Positions 1-7,473 of a stretch of DNA of 18,437 nucleotides are shown one piece after another (position 1 is the first letter of the stretch; every line of letters starts with the position of its first letter). The stretch is from Thermodesulfobacteriales bacterium (lineage in GTDB: Bacteria; Desulfobacterota_D; UBA1144; Nemesobacterales; UBA2774), in the NCBI GenBank assembly GCA_004525335.1, contig SPCL01000031.1, forward strand, positions 1 through 18,437. The letters run 5' to 3'. The notes beneath the pieces are model-generated. The model searched no databases and was not told the origin of the DNA. It saw nothing but the letters and a program-made list of their open reading frames with translations. The position numbers and the translations under genes are program-made.

Positions 1-395
1 AAACCGACCCCAACCGATAATTGAGGGTAAGAATATCCTCCCTGATAAGCAGCGGGAGCTGGGGTATTGAAAATACTGGCTACAGTGTCGGGAGACAGCG
101 GGGTGTACTGTGTTTTAAATTGATCAAAAAGGACTATATCTTCATAGTCGATAATAATAGTTTTATCTGAGTTGTTTGTTATGTTGACGTAATAAGGGGT
201 TACATAGTTACTCAAGTTTTTTGGAGACCAGGGCCAGAAAGATGGAGTTACTGAAATAGTTACACCATCCTCACCCCTTAAAGTAGTTGGTATTGGCGGA
301 ACTTGCTGATTACCATATAAACCAGAAGCGCATCCACTCAAAAATATTACTGAGATTGTAAATAGTAAGCCCACTTCTAGCGAGATAATTTTCAT
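1..395 (-). CDS. Hypothetical lipoprotein, 5' part only
   Basis: An open frame of 131 codons starts at the ATG complementary to 393-395 and runs off the left edge, so the C-terminus is missing. Residues 1-22 form a lipoprotein signal: Lys2, a hydrophobic stretch, then the lipobox L-S-G-C with Cys22 as the predicted lipidation site. The mature part starts with a short linker followed by a segment that looks beta-rich, including YYVNITNNSDKTIII, as expected of a small immunoglobulin-like or transthyretin-like fold facing the periplasm. I do not recognise the family. It is divergent from the gene at 524, with about 130 bp between the starts. The lipobox makes export and lipidation likely; the function is unknown. 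Confidence 0.75.
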   Translation of the reverse strand, partial: MKIISLEVGLLFTISVIFLSGCASGLYGNQQVPPIPTTLRGEDGVTISVTPSFWPWSPKNLSNYVTPYYVNITNNSDKTIIIDYEDIVLFDQFKTQYTPLSPDTVASIFNTPAPAAYQGGYSYPQLSVGVG

Positions 396-523
396 ACGTG
401 TCTAAGTATAAAAGATGAATCTTGCGGATTCTACAAATATTTATTTGATTCGTTTTGTGATTTGGCTAAGATATCCTTATTTGCTAAACTATGGTTCTAA
501 AATCCAAAGGAGATCTGCAGATC

Positions 524-1834
524 ATGCCAAAATATCCACCGGGTCTAGATGTTGCTGTTGATTACAAATTCATGGATGCTCTTTTTGAGAGGAGATCAAG
601 AAGGTTTGGTCTCGGGATGGAAATTGAAAAGGGCCCGCTTCAATTTAAATCCAAACATGATCCGGTTCCACTCACAGAGCTTGAAGAGGCATTAATAGTC
701 TGGAACGGGCTCGGCATCAAAAATATCAACCTCTCAGATTTTCCTCCTCATGTAGGTCTTGATCTTGAGATGCAGTTTACGAGTAAAACTATCCCTGCTC
801 TTGGAGATGTTCACAGGACTGAGCTTTTCTACACAAATGACGAAGCGACTTATATGGTAAAAATGCACGATAAAGAGGCTCATGATTTTAGAGGCCTTGA
901 AGCTCTTAGCCGTCATGACAGGGTTGATAAAATACTAGAGCTCTTTTTGGAGTCTAGGATAAAATTAGAAGATAAACGTGCCGATCTACCTTCAAAGCCG
1001 CCAGGGCTAGCGGGGCACAATCTCTGGAATGTAAATAAACCGGGCACAACTTTATTTATGCCTGTAACTGATTTGTCAGCTTGTATCATAAACTTGCTCT
1101 TCTTTTATATGAGGCCTGACCACAGGTTTAATTTTGTTGATGAGCTTCATAATTTAAGGCTCCCTAATACAGACAAGTGGCTTGAGAGTGGGTTCCTGGA
1201 TAAAGGTAAACGCATGCCGCTCGTAGAGGCAGAGCTCAGGTTTGCTAACGGATATATTGCTGAGCAGGCATTTATGGGACAGAACATGGTCCTAACTCTT
1301 CAGACACTTGGACTCGGCGGATGGCTATTTAGCGGATTCGCGAGCATGTTCATGCTCGGCGGCACACCCTTTAATAAAGGTCTTGGTTTTAGATTTGCCA
1401 CTCCTGAAATTAAAGGCGGTACCGGAAATCCAAACCCTGTTGCTGTGGGTAAAGATGGTCTCTTCCAAGCCTACTGCCCTCCATACTATAAAGATATGGG
1501 TGAGGCGGTAGAAGCGTTTAACGATGCTAAGTGGAGTAACTGGGAATCACATACTATGCCGTATCTTAACCCTGAAGGTGTCTTGGGAGAAGTAGAAAGG
1601 CCTAATAAAGATGAGATACAGGTAGTGAAGGATATTTGCAACTATATCTATGACACATACGGAAGGTTCCCCGCATTTTCAGACCCCATGTTTCTTAGGT
1701 TTATGGTGCAAGCCCATCACTCGGACTTAGATTTCTACGACGAGTACTATCCACCCGGAGCTTATACCGAGAACCATAAGAATCACTTTAAACTCTGGCA
1801 CCCTGAAATTCCTGATCCTTTTGAAGATAAATGA
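524..1834 (+). CDS. Nitroreductase-like putative flavoenzyme, unusually large
   Basis: The frame is open from an ATG at 491, but the ATG at 524 has AAAGGAGA at 505-512 in front of it, so I choose 524 (436 aa). Using that numbering, RRSRRF at 23-28 resembles the FMN-phosphate-binding start of nitroreductase-fold enzymes. A second region at 253-267, QNMVLTLQTLGLGGW, matches the usual 'QNMLLAAxxLGLG' helix of the same fold. The protein is about twice the normal family length (near 200 aa). The extra sequence lies between the two motifs and in a long C-terminus rich in His and aromatic residues. It overlaps the next gene by ATGA, suggesting translational coupling to a D-2-hydroxyacid dehydrogenase. 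The assignment rests on two motifs only. An FMN-dependent oxidoreductase is plausible; the substrate is unknown. Confidence 0.5.
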   Translation: MPKYPPGLDVAVDYKFMDALFERRSRRFGLGMEIEKGPLQFKSKHDPVPLTELEEALIVWNGLGIKNINLSDFPPHVGLDLEMQFTSKTIPALGDVHRTELFYTNDEATYMVKMHDKEAHDFRGLEALSRHDRVDKILELFLESRIKLEDKRADLPSKPPGLAGHNLWNVNKPGTTLFMPVTDLSACIINLLFFYMRPDHRFNFVDELHNLRLPNTDKWLESGFLDKGKRMPLVEAELRFANGYIAEQAFMGQNMVLTLQTLGLGGWLFSGFASMFMLGGTPFNKGLGFRFATPEIKGGTGNPNPVAVGKDGLFQAYCPPYYKDMGEAVEAFNDAKWSNWESHTMPYLNPEGVLGEVERPNKDEIQVVKDICNYIYDTYGRFPAFSDPMFLRFMVQAHHSDLDFYDEYYPPGAYTENHKNHFKLWHPEIPDPFEDK

Positions 1835-2811
1835 AGAAGATTTTCATAACTTCTCAATATCCAGGAGAATCAGTAAAACGACTTTCAGAAAAATATGATG
1901 TAGTGGTTTATCCTAAATCAACTCTTCCTACACATGAAGAATTGTTAGAGAATGCTAAAGATTCCGTTGCTTTGATAACCACAGTGGCGGATGTCGTGAA
2001 TAAAAAGCTAATTGACTGCTGTCCCGATTTGAAAATCGTATTCAATTCCGGCGTAGGATACGAGAATGTTGATATCCCGTATGCGAGCGAAAAGGGTATT
2101 TTCGTGACTAATACTCCAAACGTTCTTACGGAGACAACTGCAGATCTTGCATGGGCACTGATGTTCTCTGTAGCAAGAAGAATAATTGAAGCTGATACAT
2201 ATGTGAGGGAAGGGCAATTTGCGTGCGGGCACCCGTCACTTCTTTTAGGAATGAACATTCACGAAAAAACTCTGGGCGTTTATGGCATGGGCCGCATCGG
2301 AAGCGCTGTTGCCAGAAGAGCGAAAGGTTTTAATATGAGGGTCATCTATCAAAACAGAAATAATAATCAAAAAGCTGAAGACGAAACTGGGGCAGAGTTT
2401 GTAGACTTTGAGACCCTACTTAAAGAATCTGACTTTATAGTAATCACCGCTCCTTTGACAGAGGAAACAAGAGGCAGATTTGGACAGGAAGAATTTCAGA
2501 AAATGAAATCTACATCTATTATTGTTAATGTTGGTAGAGGGCCTATCATCAAAGAAGCAGAGCTTGCTTCAGCTCTTAAAGATGGGTTGATATGGGGGGC
2601 AGGGCTAGATGTGTTTGAAAACGAACCTCAAGTTAACGAGGAATTGTTGAATCTAAAAAATACCGTTCTAGTGCCACATATAGGCAGCGCTTCTGTTGAA
2701 ACACGAGAGAAGATGGTAGATATGGCAGTTACTAGTGTGGAGCTTGCGCTAAGAGGAGAAGTCCCTAAATATTTGGTGAACCCGGAAGTTATTAAAACCG
2801 TAGAGTATTAA
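1831..2811 (+). CDS. D-isomer-specific 2-hydroxyacid dehydrogenase (glyoxylate/hydroxypyruvate reductase type)
   Basis: A 326-residue cytosolic NAD(P)H-dependent enzyme that should interconvert a 2-keto acid and the D-2-hydroxyacid. The substrate-binding half includes the VGYENVD loop at 75-81. The cofactor domain carries the Rossmann glycine motif GMGRIG at 152-157. The family catalytic triad is visible: Arg236 (in NVGRGP), Glu265 (in DVFENEP) and His283 (in PHIGSA). Length and motif order fit the glyoxylate reductase (GyaR/GhrB) branch, though phosphoglycerate, formate or lactate dehydrogenase relatives share this architecture. It lacks the C-terminal ACT domain of long SerA proteins. The start codon overlaps the stop of the nitroreductase-like gene (ATGA), so the two probably act in one pathway. 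The gene ends 10 bp before a convergent small gene. The family is certain; the exact substrate is not. Confidence 0.88.
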   Translation: MKKIFITSQYPGESVKRLSEKYDVVVYPKSTLPTHEELLENAKDSVALITTVADVVNKKLIDCCPDLKIVFNSGVGYENVDIPYASEKGIFVTNTPNVLTETTADLAWALMFSVARRIIEADTYVREGQFACGHPSLLLGMNIHEKTLGVYGMGRIGSAVARRAKGFNMRVIYQNRNNNQKAEDETGAEFVDFETLLKESDFIVITAPLTEETRGRFGQEEFQKMKSTSIIVNVGRGPIIKEAELASALKDGLIWGAGLDVFENEPQVNEELLNLKNTVLVPHIGSASVETREKMVDMAVTSVELALRGEVPKYLVNPEVIKTVEY

Positions 2812-2821
2812 CAACATTCTC

Positions 2822-3058
2822 CTACTTGTCTTCATTTTTTGAAGAAGACCTGAAAAGAGACCTAAAAGGTATTTTAAGCATATAAAGTATTACTGCAGGT
2901 TTTAAAAATATGGAAGTAAACTTCCATATGTCCTGTGGAGTCATATAAATATGAGAATCCCAGACACCCATCTGCCCTGTTATAACTACAAAATCCCCTT
3001 CGACTTTAGCGTCTTTCACAATAATATCAAAATCTCCCGCATCGCTGCTGACTTTCAT
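2822..3058 (-). CDS. Small hypothetical protein (78 aa)
   Basis: A short frame with a strong Shine-Dalgarno (CCTCC on the plus strand at 3063-3067, read as GGAGG) just upstream of its ATG and no competing gene, which supports it as real. The N-terminal half, including DIIVKDAKVEGDFVVITGQM, alternates charged and hydrophobic residues and looks like paired beta strands. A segment YMTPQDIWKF at about 38-47 precedes a hydrophobic stretch, FLKPAVILYMLKI, and a basic, serine-rich tail (RSLFRSSSKNEDK). The hydrophobic part could be a membrane-associated helix but is short for a confident transmembrane call. I do not recognise the family. It is the last gene of the minus-strand run downstream of aroE, with a candidate promoter of its own. 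Confidence 0.6.
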   Translation of the reverse strand: MKVSSDAGDFDIIVKDAKVEGDFVVITGQMGVWDSHIYMTPQDIWKFTSIFLKPAVILYMLKIPFRSLFRSSSKNEDK

Positions 3059-3093
3059 AATTCCTCCGACCTATAACTTGTTTTTATAGACTA

Positions 3094-3123
3094 ATTATCT
3101 CACAAAGCAATACTATTTGCCAA
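3094..3123 (-). promoter_or_regulatory. Candidate sigma70-type promoter for the 78-aa gene
   Basis: Read on the minus strand, TTGGCA (complement of 3118-3123, 5/6 to TTGACA) is followed after 18 bp by GATAAT (complement of 3094-3099, 5/6 to TATAAT). Predicted transcription would begin about 30 nt before the ATG at 3058, leaving room for the GGAGG ribosome site. It lies in the 124-bp gap after aroE. Seen by eye only. Confidence 0.4.
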
Positions 3124-3182
3124 TATCTAAAGGCAATATATTAATTCGTTTGATTTAAAAAATTTTCCAAGAGTAGGTAAGA

Positions 3183-4034
3183 CTAGTATCCGAGAGCTTT
3201 TCTCATAACTTCAACCGGGGCATTCTCGCCGGTCCAAATCTCAAAGCTCTCCGCTCCTTGGTAGAGAAGCATCGTAAGGCCGCCCGAGGCTTTATGTCCT
3301 AGCTCTTTAGCATCCTGTAATAGTTTGGTGTTAGTAGGTTTGTATACGAGGTCATAAACAACTGCTTTTTTGTTAAGGCTTGTGAGTGGTATATCATGAG
3401 CACCCACTCCATCCATTCCGGCAGGGGAAGCGTTTACAAGTATATCGGCTTGGGCAAATTTTTCCGATATAGCACTTTGGTTTTCCATCTCTATTATTTC
3501 TATAACTATATTTGGGAAGTTTGCTTTGAATTGGTCAGCAAGCTCGGTTGCTTTATCTTTGAATATATCAGCAATATGAACTATGGCCCCTCCATTCATA
3601 CAAAATGCTGATAGAACGGCACGCGCTGCTCCGCCTGCGCCAATCAAGAAAAGGGTTTTTCCCTCAGGAGTGAAATCTAGGTCTTCTCTAATTGCTCTTA
3701 AAAAACCCCCAACATCAGTGTTGAATCCTGAGAGCTTCCCATTTTCGTTTTTTACAGTGTTAACAGCGCCGGTGAGTTTTGCATCGGGGGAAACTTCATC
3801 TAAAAAAGGAATGATAGTCTGTTTGTGGGGAATGGTGATATTAATTCCTTTTATCCCCATCACTCTTATAGCTCTGGTTGCTTCTTCAATATTTTCGGGG
3901 TCAATATCAAAAGCTACGTAAACAGAATTTAGCCCCAGTTCATTAAATGCGCTGTTATGCATATCAGGAGACAGGCTGTGTTTAACAGGATGTCCGAATA
4001 TGCCATAAATACTTGTAGTTGCTTTTACTCCCAC
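3183..4034 (-). CDS. aroE: Shikimate dehydrogenase
   Basis: AroE reduces 3-dehydroshikimate to shikimate with NADPH in the cytosolic chorismate pathway. All key elements are present in 283 residues, the normal family length. SLSPDMHN at 20-27 provides the two shikimate-binding serines. Lys71 in NITIPHK is the catalytic lysine. Asn92 (AVNT) and Asp107 (FNTD) complete the substrate site, and GAGGAA at 132-137 binds the nucleotide. A late YQG (258-260) supplies the conserved glutamine. The start is GTG at 4034, with a GAGG-containing leader upstream; there is no better in-frame ATG. It follows ribF by about 35 bp on the same strand, so co-transcription with ribF is likely. Confidence 0.95.
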   Translation of the reverse strand: MGVKATTSIYGIFGHPVKHSLSPDMHNSAFNELGLNSVYVAFDIDPENIEEATRAIRVMGIKGINITIPHKQTIIPFLDEVSPDAKLTGAVNTVKNENGKLSGFNTDVGGFLRAIREDLDFTPEGKTLFLIGAGGAARAVLSAFCMNGGAIVHIADIFKDKATELADQFKANFPNIVIEIIEMENQSAISEKFAQADILVNASPAGMDGVGAHDIPLTSLNKKAVVYDLVYKPTNTKLLQDAKELGHKASGGLTMLLYQGAESFEIWTGENAPVEVMRKALGY

Positions 4035-4069
4035 GTTCTCATCCTCGTTAGTTTTATAGTAACACTGTA

Positions 4070-4987
4070 TTAATTGCTCGAAAGAATTTCTTTAACTCTT
4101 TCAACATCCCTTTTTATTTGCTCAACCAGCGCTTCAGGGCCATTAAACTTCTGCTCATCCCTAACCCTGTCCACAAACTCAACCTTTATTCTTTTCTTAT
4201 ATATATCTTCATCAAAATCGAAGATATGGGTTTCTATCAAAAGTCCGTTATGTCCAAATGTAGGTCTATAACCAATGTTTGTAATACTTTGGTGTTTCGT
4301 TCCATCCACATTTGCCAGTGTAGCGTATACGCCCACTTTTGGCAGAATATCCCAATCCGTATCCAGGTTAGCTGTGGGAAATCCAATCTGCCTACCCCTT
4401 CTTTCGCCTTCCTTAACTTGACCTTCAATATAAAAGTTATAACCCAGAAAATTTCTTGCTTTTAGAAGATTACCTTCTCTAACGAGATTTCTAATAGAAG
4501 TACTGCTAACTATTTCGCCCTCATATAAGGCCGTTTCAACAACCTCTGTATCAAACCCATATTCAGCTCCCATCTTATTTAGAAGGGATAAGTTGCCCTC
4601 TCTCTTTCTACCAAATGAAAAATCTGGGCCGACTATCAAATGTTTAAGGTTTAGCTTGCCAACAAGGATATCTGTTACAAAATCTTGAGCCGAAATCTTT
4701 GCTATTTCTTTAGTAAATGTGTAGCAGGCTACTACATCAATGCCTTGATCTTCCAATAATTTTAATCTTTCTCTTATTGGAACTAAAAGCGGGATATCAA
4801 TATTTTGAAGAACTTTCTGAGGATGAGGGTGGAAGGTGATTACACACGAACTTAACCCCTGTTGTTTTGCCTCTTTTTTAACGGCGCTTAGAATCTTCTT
4901 GTGTCCGATATGAACACCGTCAAAGTTTCCAATTGTCGCAGATGTAGAATTTTGTATCGGTTCTTCTGGATCAAATATTACTTTCAT
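4070..4987 (-). CDS. ribF: Bifunctional riboflavin kinase / FMN adenylyltransferase
   Basis: RibF phosphorylates riboflavin to FMN and then adenylylates it to FAD. The 305-residue length is typical of the bacterial bifunctional form. The N-terminal adenylyltransferase domain has GNFDGVHIGH at 20-29 and FHPHP at 52-56. It also has GPDFSFGRKREGN at about 120-132 and the SSTSIR motif at 161-166. The C-terminal kinase domain starts near 183 and has the GFPTAN nucleotide/metal motif at 202-207 and a catalytic-glutamate segment at Glu252 (ETHIFDFDEDIY). It lies between trkA (157 bp upstream) and aroE (35 bp downstream) on the same strand; the longer gap to trkA may hold a separate promoter. FAD/FMN from this enzyme would feed the two putative flavoproteins in the window. 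Confidence 0.95.
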   Translation of the reverse strand: MKVIFDPEEPIQNSTSATIGNFDGVHIGHKKILSAVKKEAKQQGLSSCVITFHPHPQKVLQNIDIPLLVPIRERLKLLEDQGIDVVACYTFTKEIAKISAQDFVTDILVGKLNLKHLIVGPDFSFGRKREGNLSLLNKMGAEYGFDTEVVETALYEGEIVSSTSIRNLVREGNLLKARNFLGYNFYIEGQVKEGERRGRQIGFPTANLDTDWDILPKVGVYATLANVDGTKHQSITNIGYRPTFGHNGLLIETHIFDFDEDIYKKRIKVEFVDRVRDEQKFNGPEALVEQIKRDVERVKEILSSN

Positions 4988-5144
4988 CTTTTTTATGATT
5001 GAAAATGATTCCGGACTTCTTATTTGGATTATTAATTACTGTTTTTGACGCTCAGAATATTACCATAACATATTTAAAGTAAAAGGATTTAGCAGGCTTA
5101 GTTTTATGAGAAATCTATTCTCTCCAGAACATTAGGTGTGAAGT

Positions 5145-6470
5145 TTATTGCCCAAGTATCCTCTCAACTTTTCTTACAGCCTCCGGGAGAGTGAAAATAA
5201 CAACTCTATCTCCAAGTGCTGCAATGTAGTTGCCCCTTGGAATTATGACTTCTTCACCACGAAGAACAATTCCAACGATCGATCCCTCGGGGAAATCAAC
5301 ATCTTTAAGCGGCGTTCCTATTATCTTGGTTTCAGGTTTTATATCAAATTCAAGAACCTCAGCCCTTCCCTCTTCAACAAGCGCCACATGTGCAACTCCA
5401 TGCATATGGAGCAAGCTTAATATTTCATTTGCGACCGAGAGCCTTACGCTTATAGCGCGGTCTACTCCTATTGCTTCAATAACATCAATATAATCAGGCT
5501 TGGTATAAAGCACCGCTGTTCTTTTTGCTCCAAGGTTTCGAGCTAGAAGAGCGCTTAGCACGTTATTTTCATCATCACCTGTAAGCGCCATGAAGTAATC
5601 AGCGGATTCAATTCCCGCCTCTTTAAGAGTGTCGGTGTCCGTAGCGTCTCCTTTAAAAACTAAAACATTGTCTAGGTCTTCTGCGGCTTTTCTAGCTCTT
5701 TCGGGGTTACTCTCTATGAGCTTGGTTGATATGTTGTTCTTAGCAAGCAGTCTTGCTGCTCCTCTTCCAAGTCTGCCTCCTCCTACAACAACAGCAGATT
5801 TAATCTCTTGTTCATGAACTCCGAATAGTTCTTTAAGTTTTCCAAGTATCTCAGGTACACCAAGAGCGAATACATAATCGCCAGTTTGGATCTTGGTCTC
5901 ACCTGTGGGTATTGATATTTGCCCATTCCTGGAGACTGCTACAAAAATCCAGGCTTTAGGAGTGCCAAGCTCAGCTAGGGTAATACCGACAATTGGAGTA
6001 TTGTCTTCAACCTTTAACTTGAACATCTTTATCTTGCCCATAGCCAGAGTCTCAGTCTTCCATGCAAAAGGAGAGCCGATTAAACTAGCGATCTTTTCTG
6101 AAATTATTTCCCAGGGGTGAACTACTGAGATATCAACATTCTTGATAAGTTTGGGATATTCTAAAAAGTTCGGATTTCTAACCCTTACAATGATTTTTGG
6201 TACTCCAAGTGTAGCAGAATAGGTGGAAGCCATTATATTGGTCCTGTCATCCCCTGAAACGGCGAGTAGTATAGCAGCTTTTTCTATTTGAGCTTCTTTG
6301 AGAACCGATATATCTTCCCCATCGCCCTGCATAACTATGACATCATAGGATTCCCTCAGTCTTTCTGCTGTTTCTTGATCATTTTCGATGACGATTATGT
6401 CATGTTCAATGCAAAGGTTTCGTGCGATAAATGATCCAACTTGTCCTGCTCCAATTATAACTATATGCAT
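5145..6470 (-). CDS. trkA: Trk-system potassium uptake protein TrkA
   Basis: TrkA is the cytoplasmic NAD(H)/nucleotide-binding regulator that gates the membrane K+ channel TrkH/KtrB. This is a full-length double-RCK protein of 441 residues. The first RCK_N domain has GAGQVG at 7-12 and an acidic end to strand 2 (IEND, 28-31). The second has GGGRLG at 230-235. Each is followed by an RCK_C domain, at about 140-215 and 360-440; the sequence SIPTGETKIQTGDYVFALG is typical. No trkH partner is present in the window. The start codon overlaps the lgt stop by one base (TAATG), so the two are translationally coupled. This Lgt-TrkA pairing has no obvious biochemical link and probably reflects operon convenience. 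Confidence 0.93.
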   Translation of the reverse strand: MHIVIIGAGQVGSFIARNLCIEHDIIVIENDQETAERLRESYDVIVMQGDGEDISVLKEAQIEKAAILLAVSGDDRTNIMASTYSATLGVPKIIVRVRNPNFLEYPKLIKNVDISVVHPWEIISEKIASLIGSPFAWKTETLAMGKIKMFKLKVEDNTPIVGITLAELGTPKAWIFVAVSRNGQISIPTGETKIQTGDYVFALGVPEILGKLKELFGVHEQEIKSAVVVGGGRLGRGAARLLAKNNISTKLIESNPERARKAAEDLDNVLVFKGDATDTDTLKEAGIESADYFMALTGDDENNVLSALLARNLGAKRTAVLYTKPDYIDVIEAIGVDRAISVRLSVANEILSLLHMHGVAHVALVEEGRAEVLEFDIKPETKIIGTPLKDVDFPEGSIVGIVLRGEEVIIPRGNYIAALGDRVVIFTLPEAVRKVERILGQ

Positions 6471-7252
6471 TATCTCTCTCCTCGGTAGACTCGAGGCTCT
6501 TTCCCTTTCCCCTCGTTTTGACCAACCTTGTAGAGCATTACTCCTCCTACAACTACGAGTATTATGGAGATTATCTGGGCCTGGGAAAGACCGGGGACAA
6601 AACTAGGTGTTGTACTTCTTATAAACTCTATAAAGAATCTCTGCACCCCTAAGACCATCAGCGCAACCGCTGTCATCCATCCTATGGGAAAATCTTTTTT
6701 GCGTATTTTCCAAAGAATAATAAAAAATATTGCCATTGAAATAGTATCGTAAATTTGAGTCGGGTGCACGGTTAAGTAAGTTGGAGGCGAGCCGTTTGGG
6801 AAAGAGATCGCCCATGGTAAGGTGCTTGGTGTTCCGTAATCGTCACCTACCAGGAAACATCCGATTCTTCCCACAGCGTATGCGAGTATTATTCCCGGCG
6901 TCAGAGAGTCCGTTACTTTCAAATAACTCACTCTTTTCATTTGGGTGACAAACCAGATTAAAATCAGTACTCCTATAAAGCCGCCAAAGAATGTAAAACC
7001 GGAAGCCAGGTATCTAACCGGGTCTGAAATGAAATCAGAGAAACCTACATTTTGATATAGGAAGAGTATTTTTGCTCCTCCTAATCCTCCTATTACACAT
7101 GCAATTAATAAGAGATCGGCAAGGTTGCTGTTTAGGCCCTTTCTTTTTAGCTCCACTTCTGCTACAAAGTATCCTACTAGAAATGCTATAAGGACCATAA
7201 CAGAAAAAGAGGAGACATATATATCTCCAACTGTGAAAAGTGTAGGGTACAT
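6470..7252 (-). CDS. lgt: Phosphatidylglycerol-prolipoprotein diacylglyceryl transferase
   Basis: Lgt is the inner-membrane enzyme that transfers diacylglycerol from phosphatidylglycerol to the lipobox cysteine of prolipoproteins. The 260-residue protein has about seven hydrophobic segments. The Lgt signature is GRIGCFLVGDDYG at 128-140, with the essential Arg at 129. HPTQIYD lies at 163-169, and a late FIEFIRST (about 207-214) carries the conserved Arg. Two residues that matter in E. coli Lgt differ: the His103 position is Phe89 in GFTFFGG, and the Asn146 position is Cys132. I believe similar replacements occur in Lgt proteins outside gamma-Proteobacteria. GGAGAGAG precedes the ATG. It is the first gene of the minus-strand run and has a 12-bp inverted repeat upstream. 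Substrates in the window include the four lipoproteins. Confidence 0.93.
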   Translation of the reverse strand: MYPTLFTVGDIYVSSFSVMVLIAFLVGYFVAEVELKRKGLNSNLADLLLIACVIGGLGGAKILFLYQNVGFSDFISDPVRYLASGFTFFGGFIGVLILIWFVTQMKRVSYLKVTDSLTPGIILAYAVGRIGCFLVGDDYGTPSTLPWAISFPNGSPPTYLTVHPTQIYDTISMAIFFIILWKIRKKDFPIGWMTAVALMVLGVQRFFIEFIRSTTPSFVPGLSQAQIISIILVVVGGVMLYKVGQNEGKGKEPRVYRGER

Positions 7253-7287
7253 TCTCTCTCCATCTAAAATAAGTTAGAAATAAGTCT

Positions 7288-7330
7288 TACATGGTTTAAT
7301 CCTCTGTGCAAACGGTATTTAAACCATGTA
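7288..7330. repeat. Perfect 12-bp inverted repeat upstream of lgt
   Basis: TACATGGTTTAA at 7288-7299 is exactly complementary to TTAAACCATGTA at 7319-7330, with 19 nt between the arms. It sits in the 221-bp divergent gap between lgt (minus, starts 7252) and the M28 peptidase gene (plus, starts 7474). If transcribed toward lgt it would fold as a hairpin in the leader; if double-stranded it could be an operator. No T-run follows either arm, so it is not an obvious intrinsic terminator. Confidence 0.7.
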
Positions 7331-7473
7331 TAAGTTTTCTTTATTTGCAAAATAATATCAGTGAAGTTAACACAGCTCTGATTTCTGAATGTTCTTTATC
7401 CGGTTTTAGATTCCTATTTAATATTTGTTAAATTCGGATTCGCATTGAATATCTTGTGGTAACTTATTTATTT

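Noticed and set aside
445..472. TTGATT-N16-TAAGAT as a promoter for the nitroreductase-like gene
   Set aside because: Both boxes are only 4/6 matches in an AT-rich region, so I did not list it.
734..916. Open frames on the opposite strand and in other frames inside the large genes (for example 1308-1511, 1908-2258, 13868-14221, 17181-17450)
   Set aside because: They lie wholly inside genes with clear family motifs and have no ribosome site or recognisable motif of their own.
2828..2849. GTCTTC...GAAGAC stem with a T-rich loop as a terminator for the dehydrogenase gene
   Set aside because: It has a weak 6-bp stem, lies inside the small gene and lacks a T-run after the stem.
4988..5144. A small gene or tRNA in the trkA-ribF gap
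   Set aside because: I see no frame with a ribosome site and no cloverleaf-like arms; the gap is AT-rich and may hold only a promoter.
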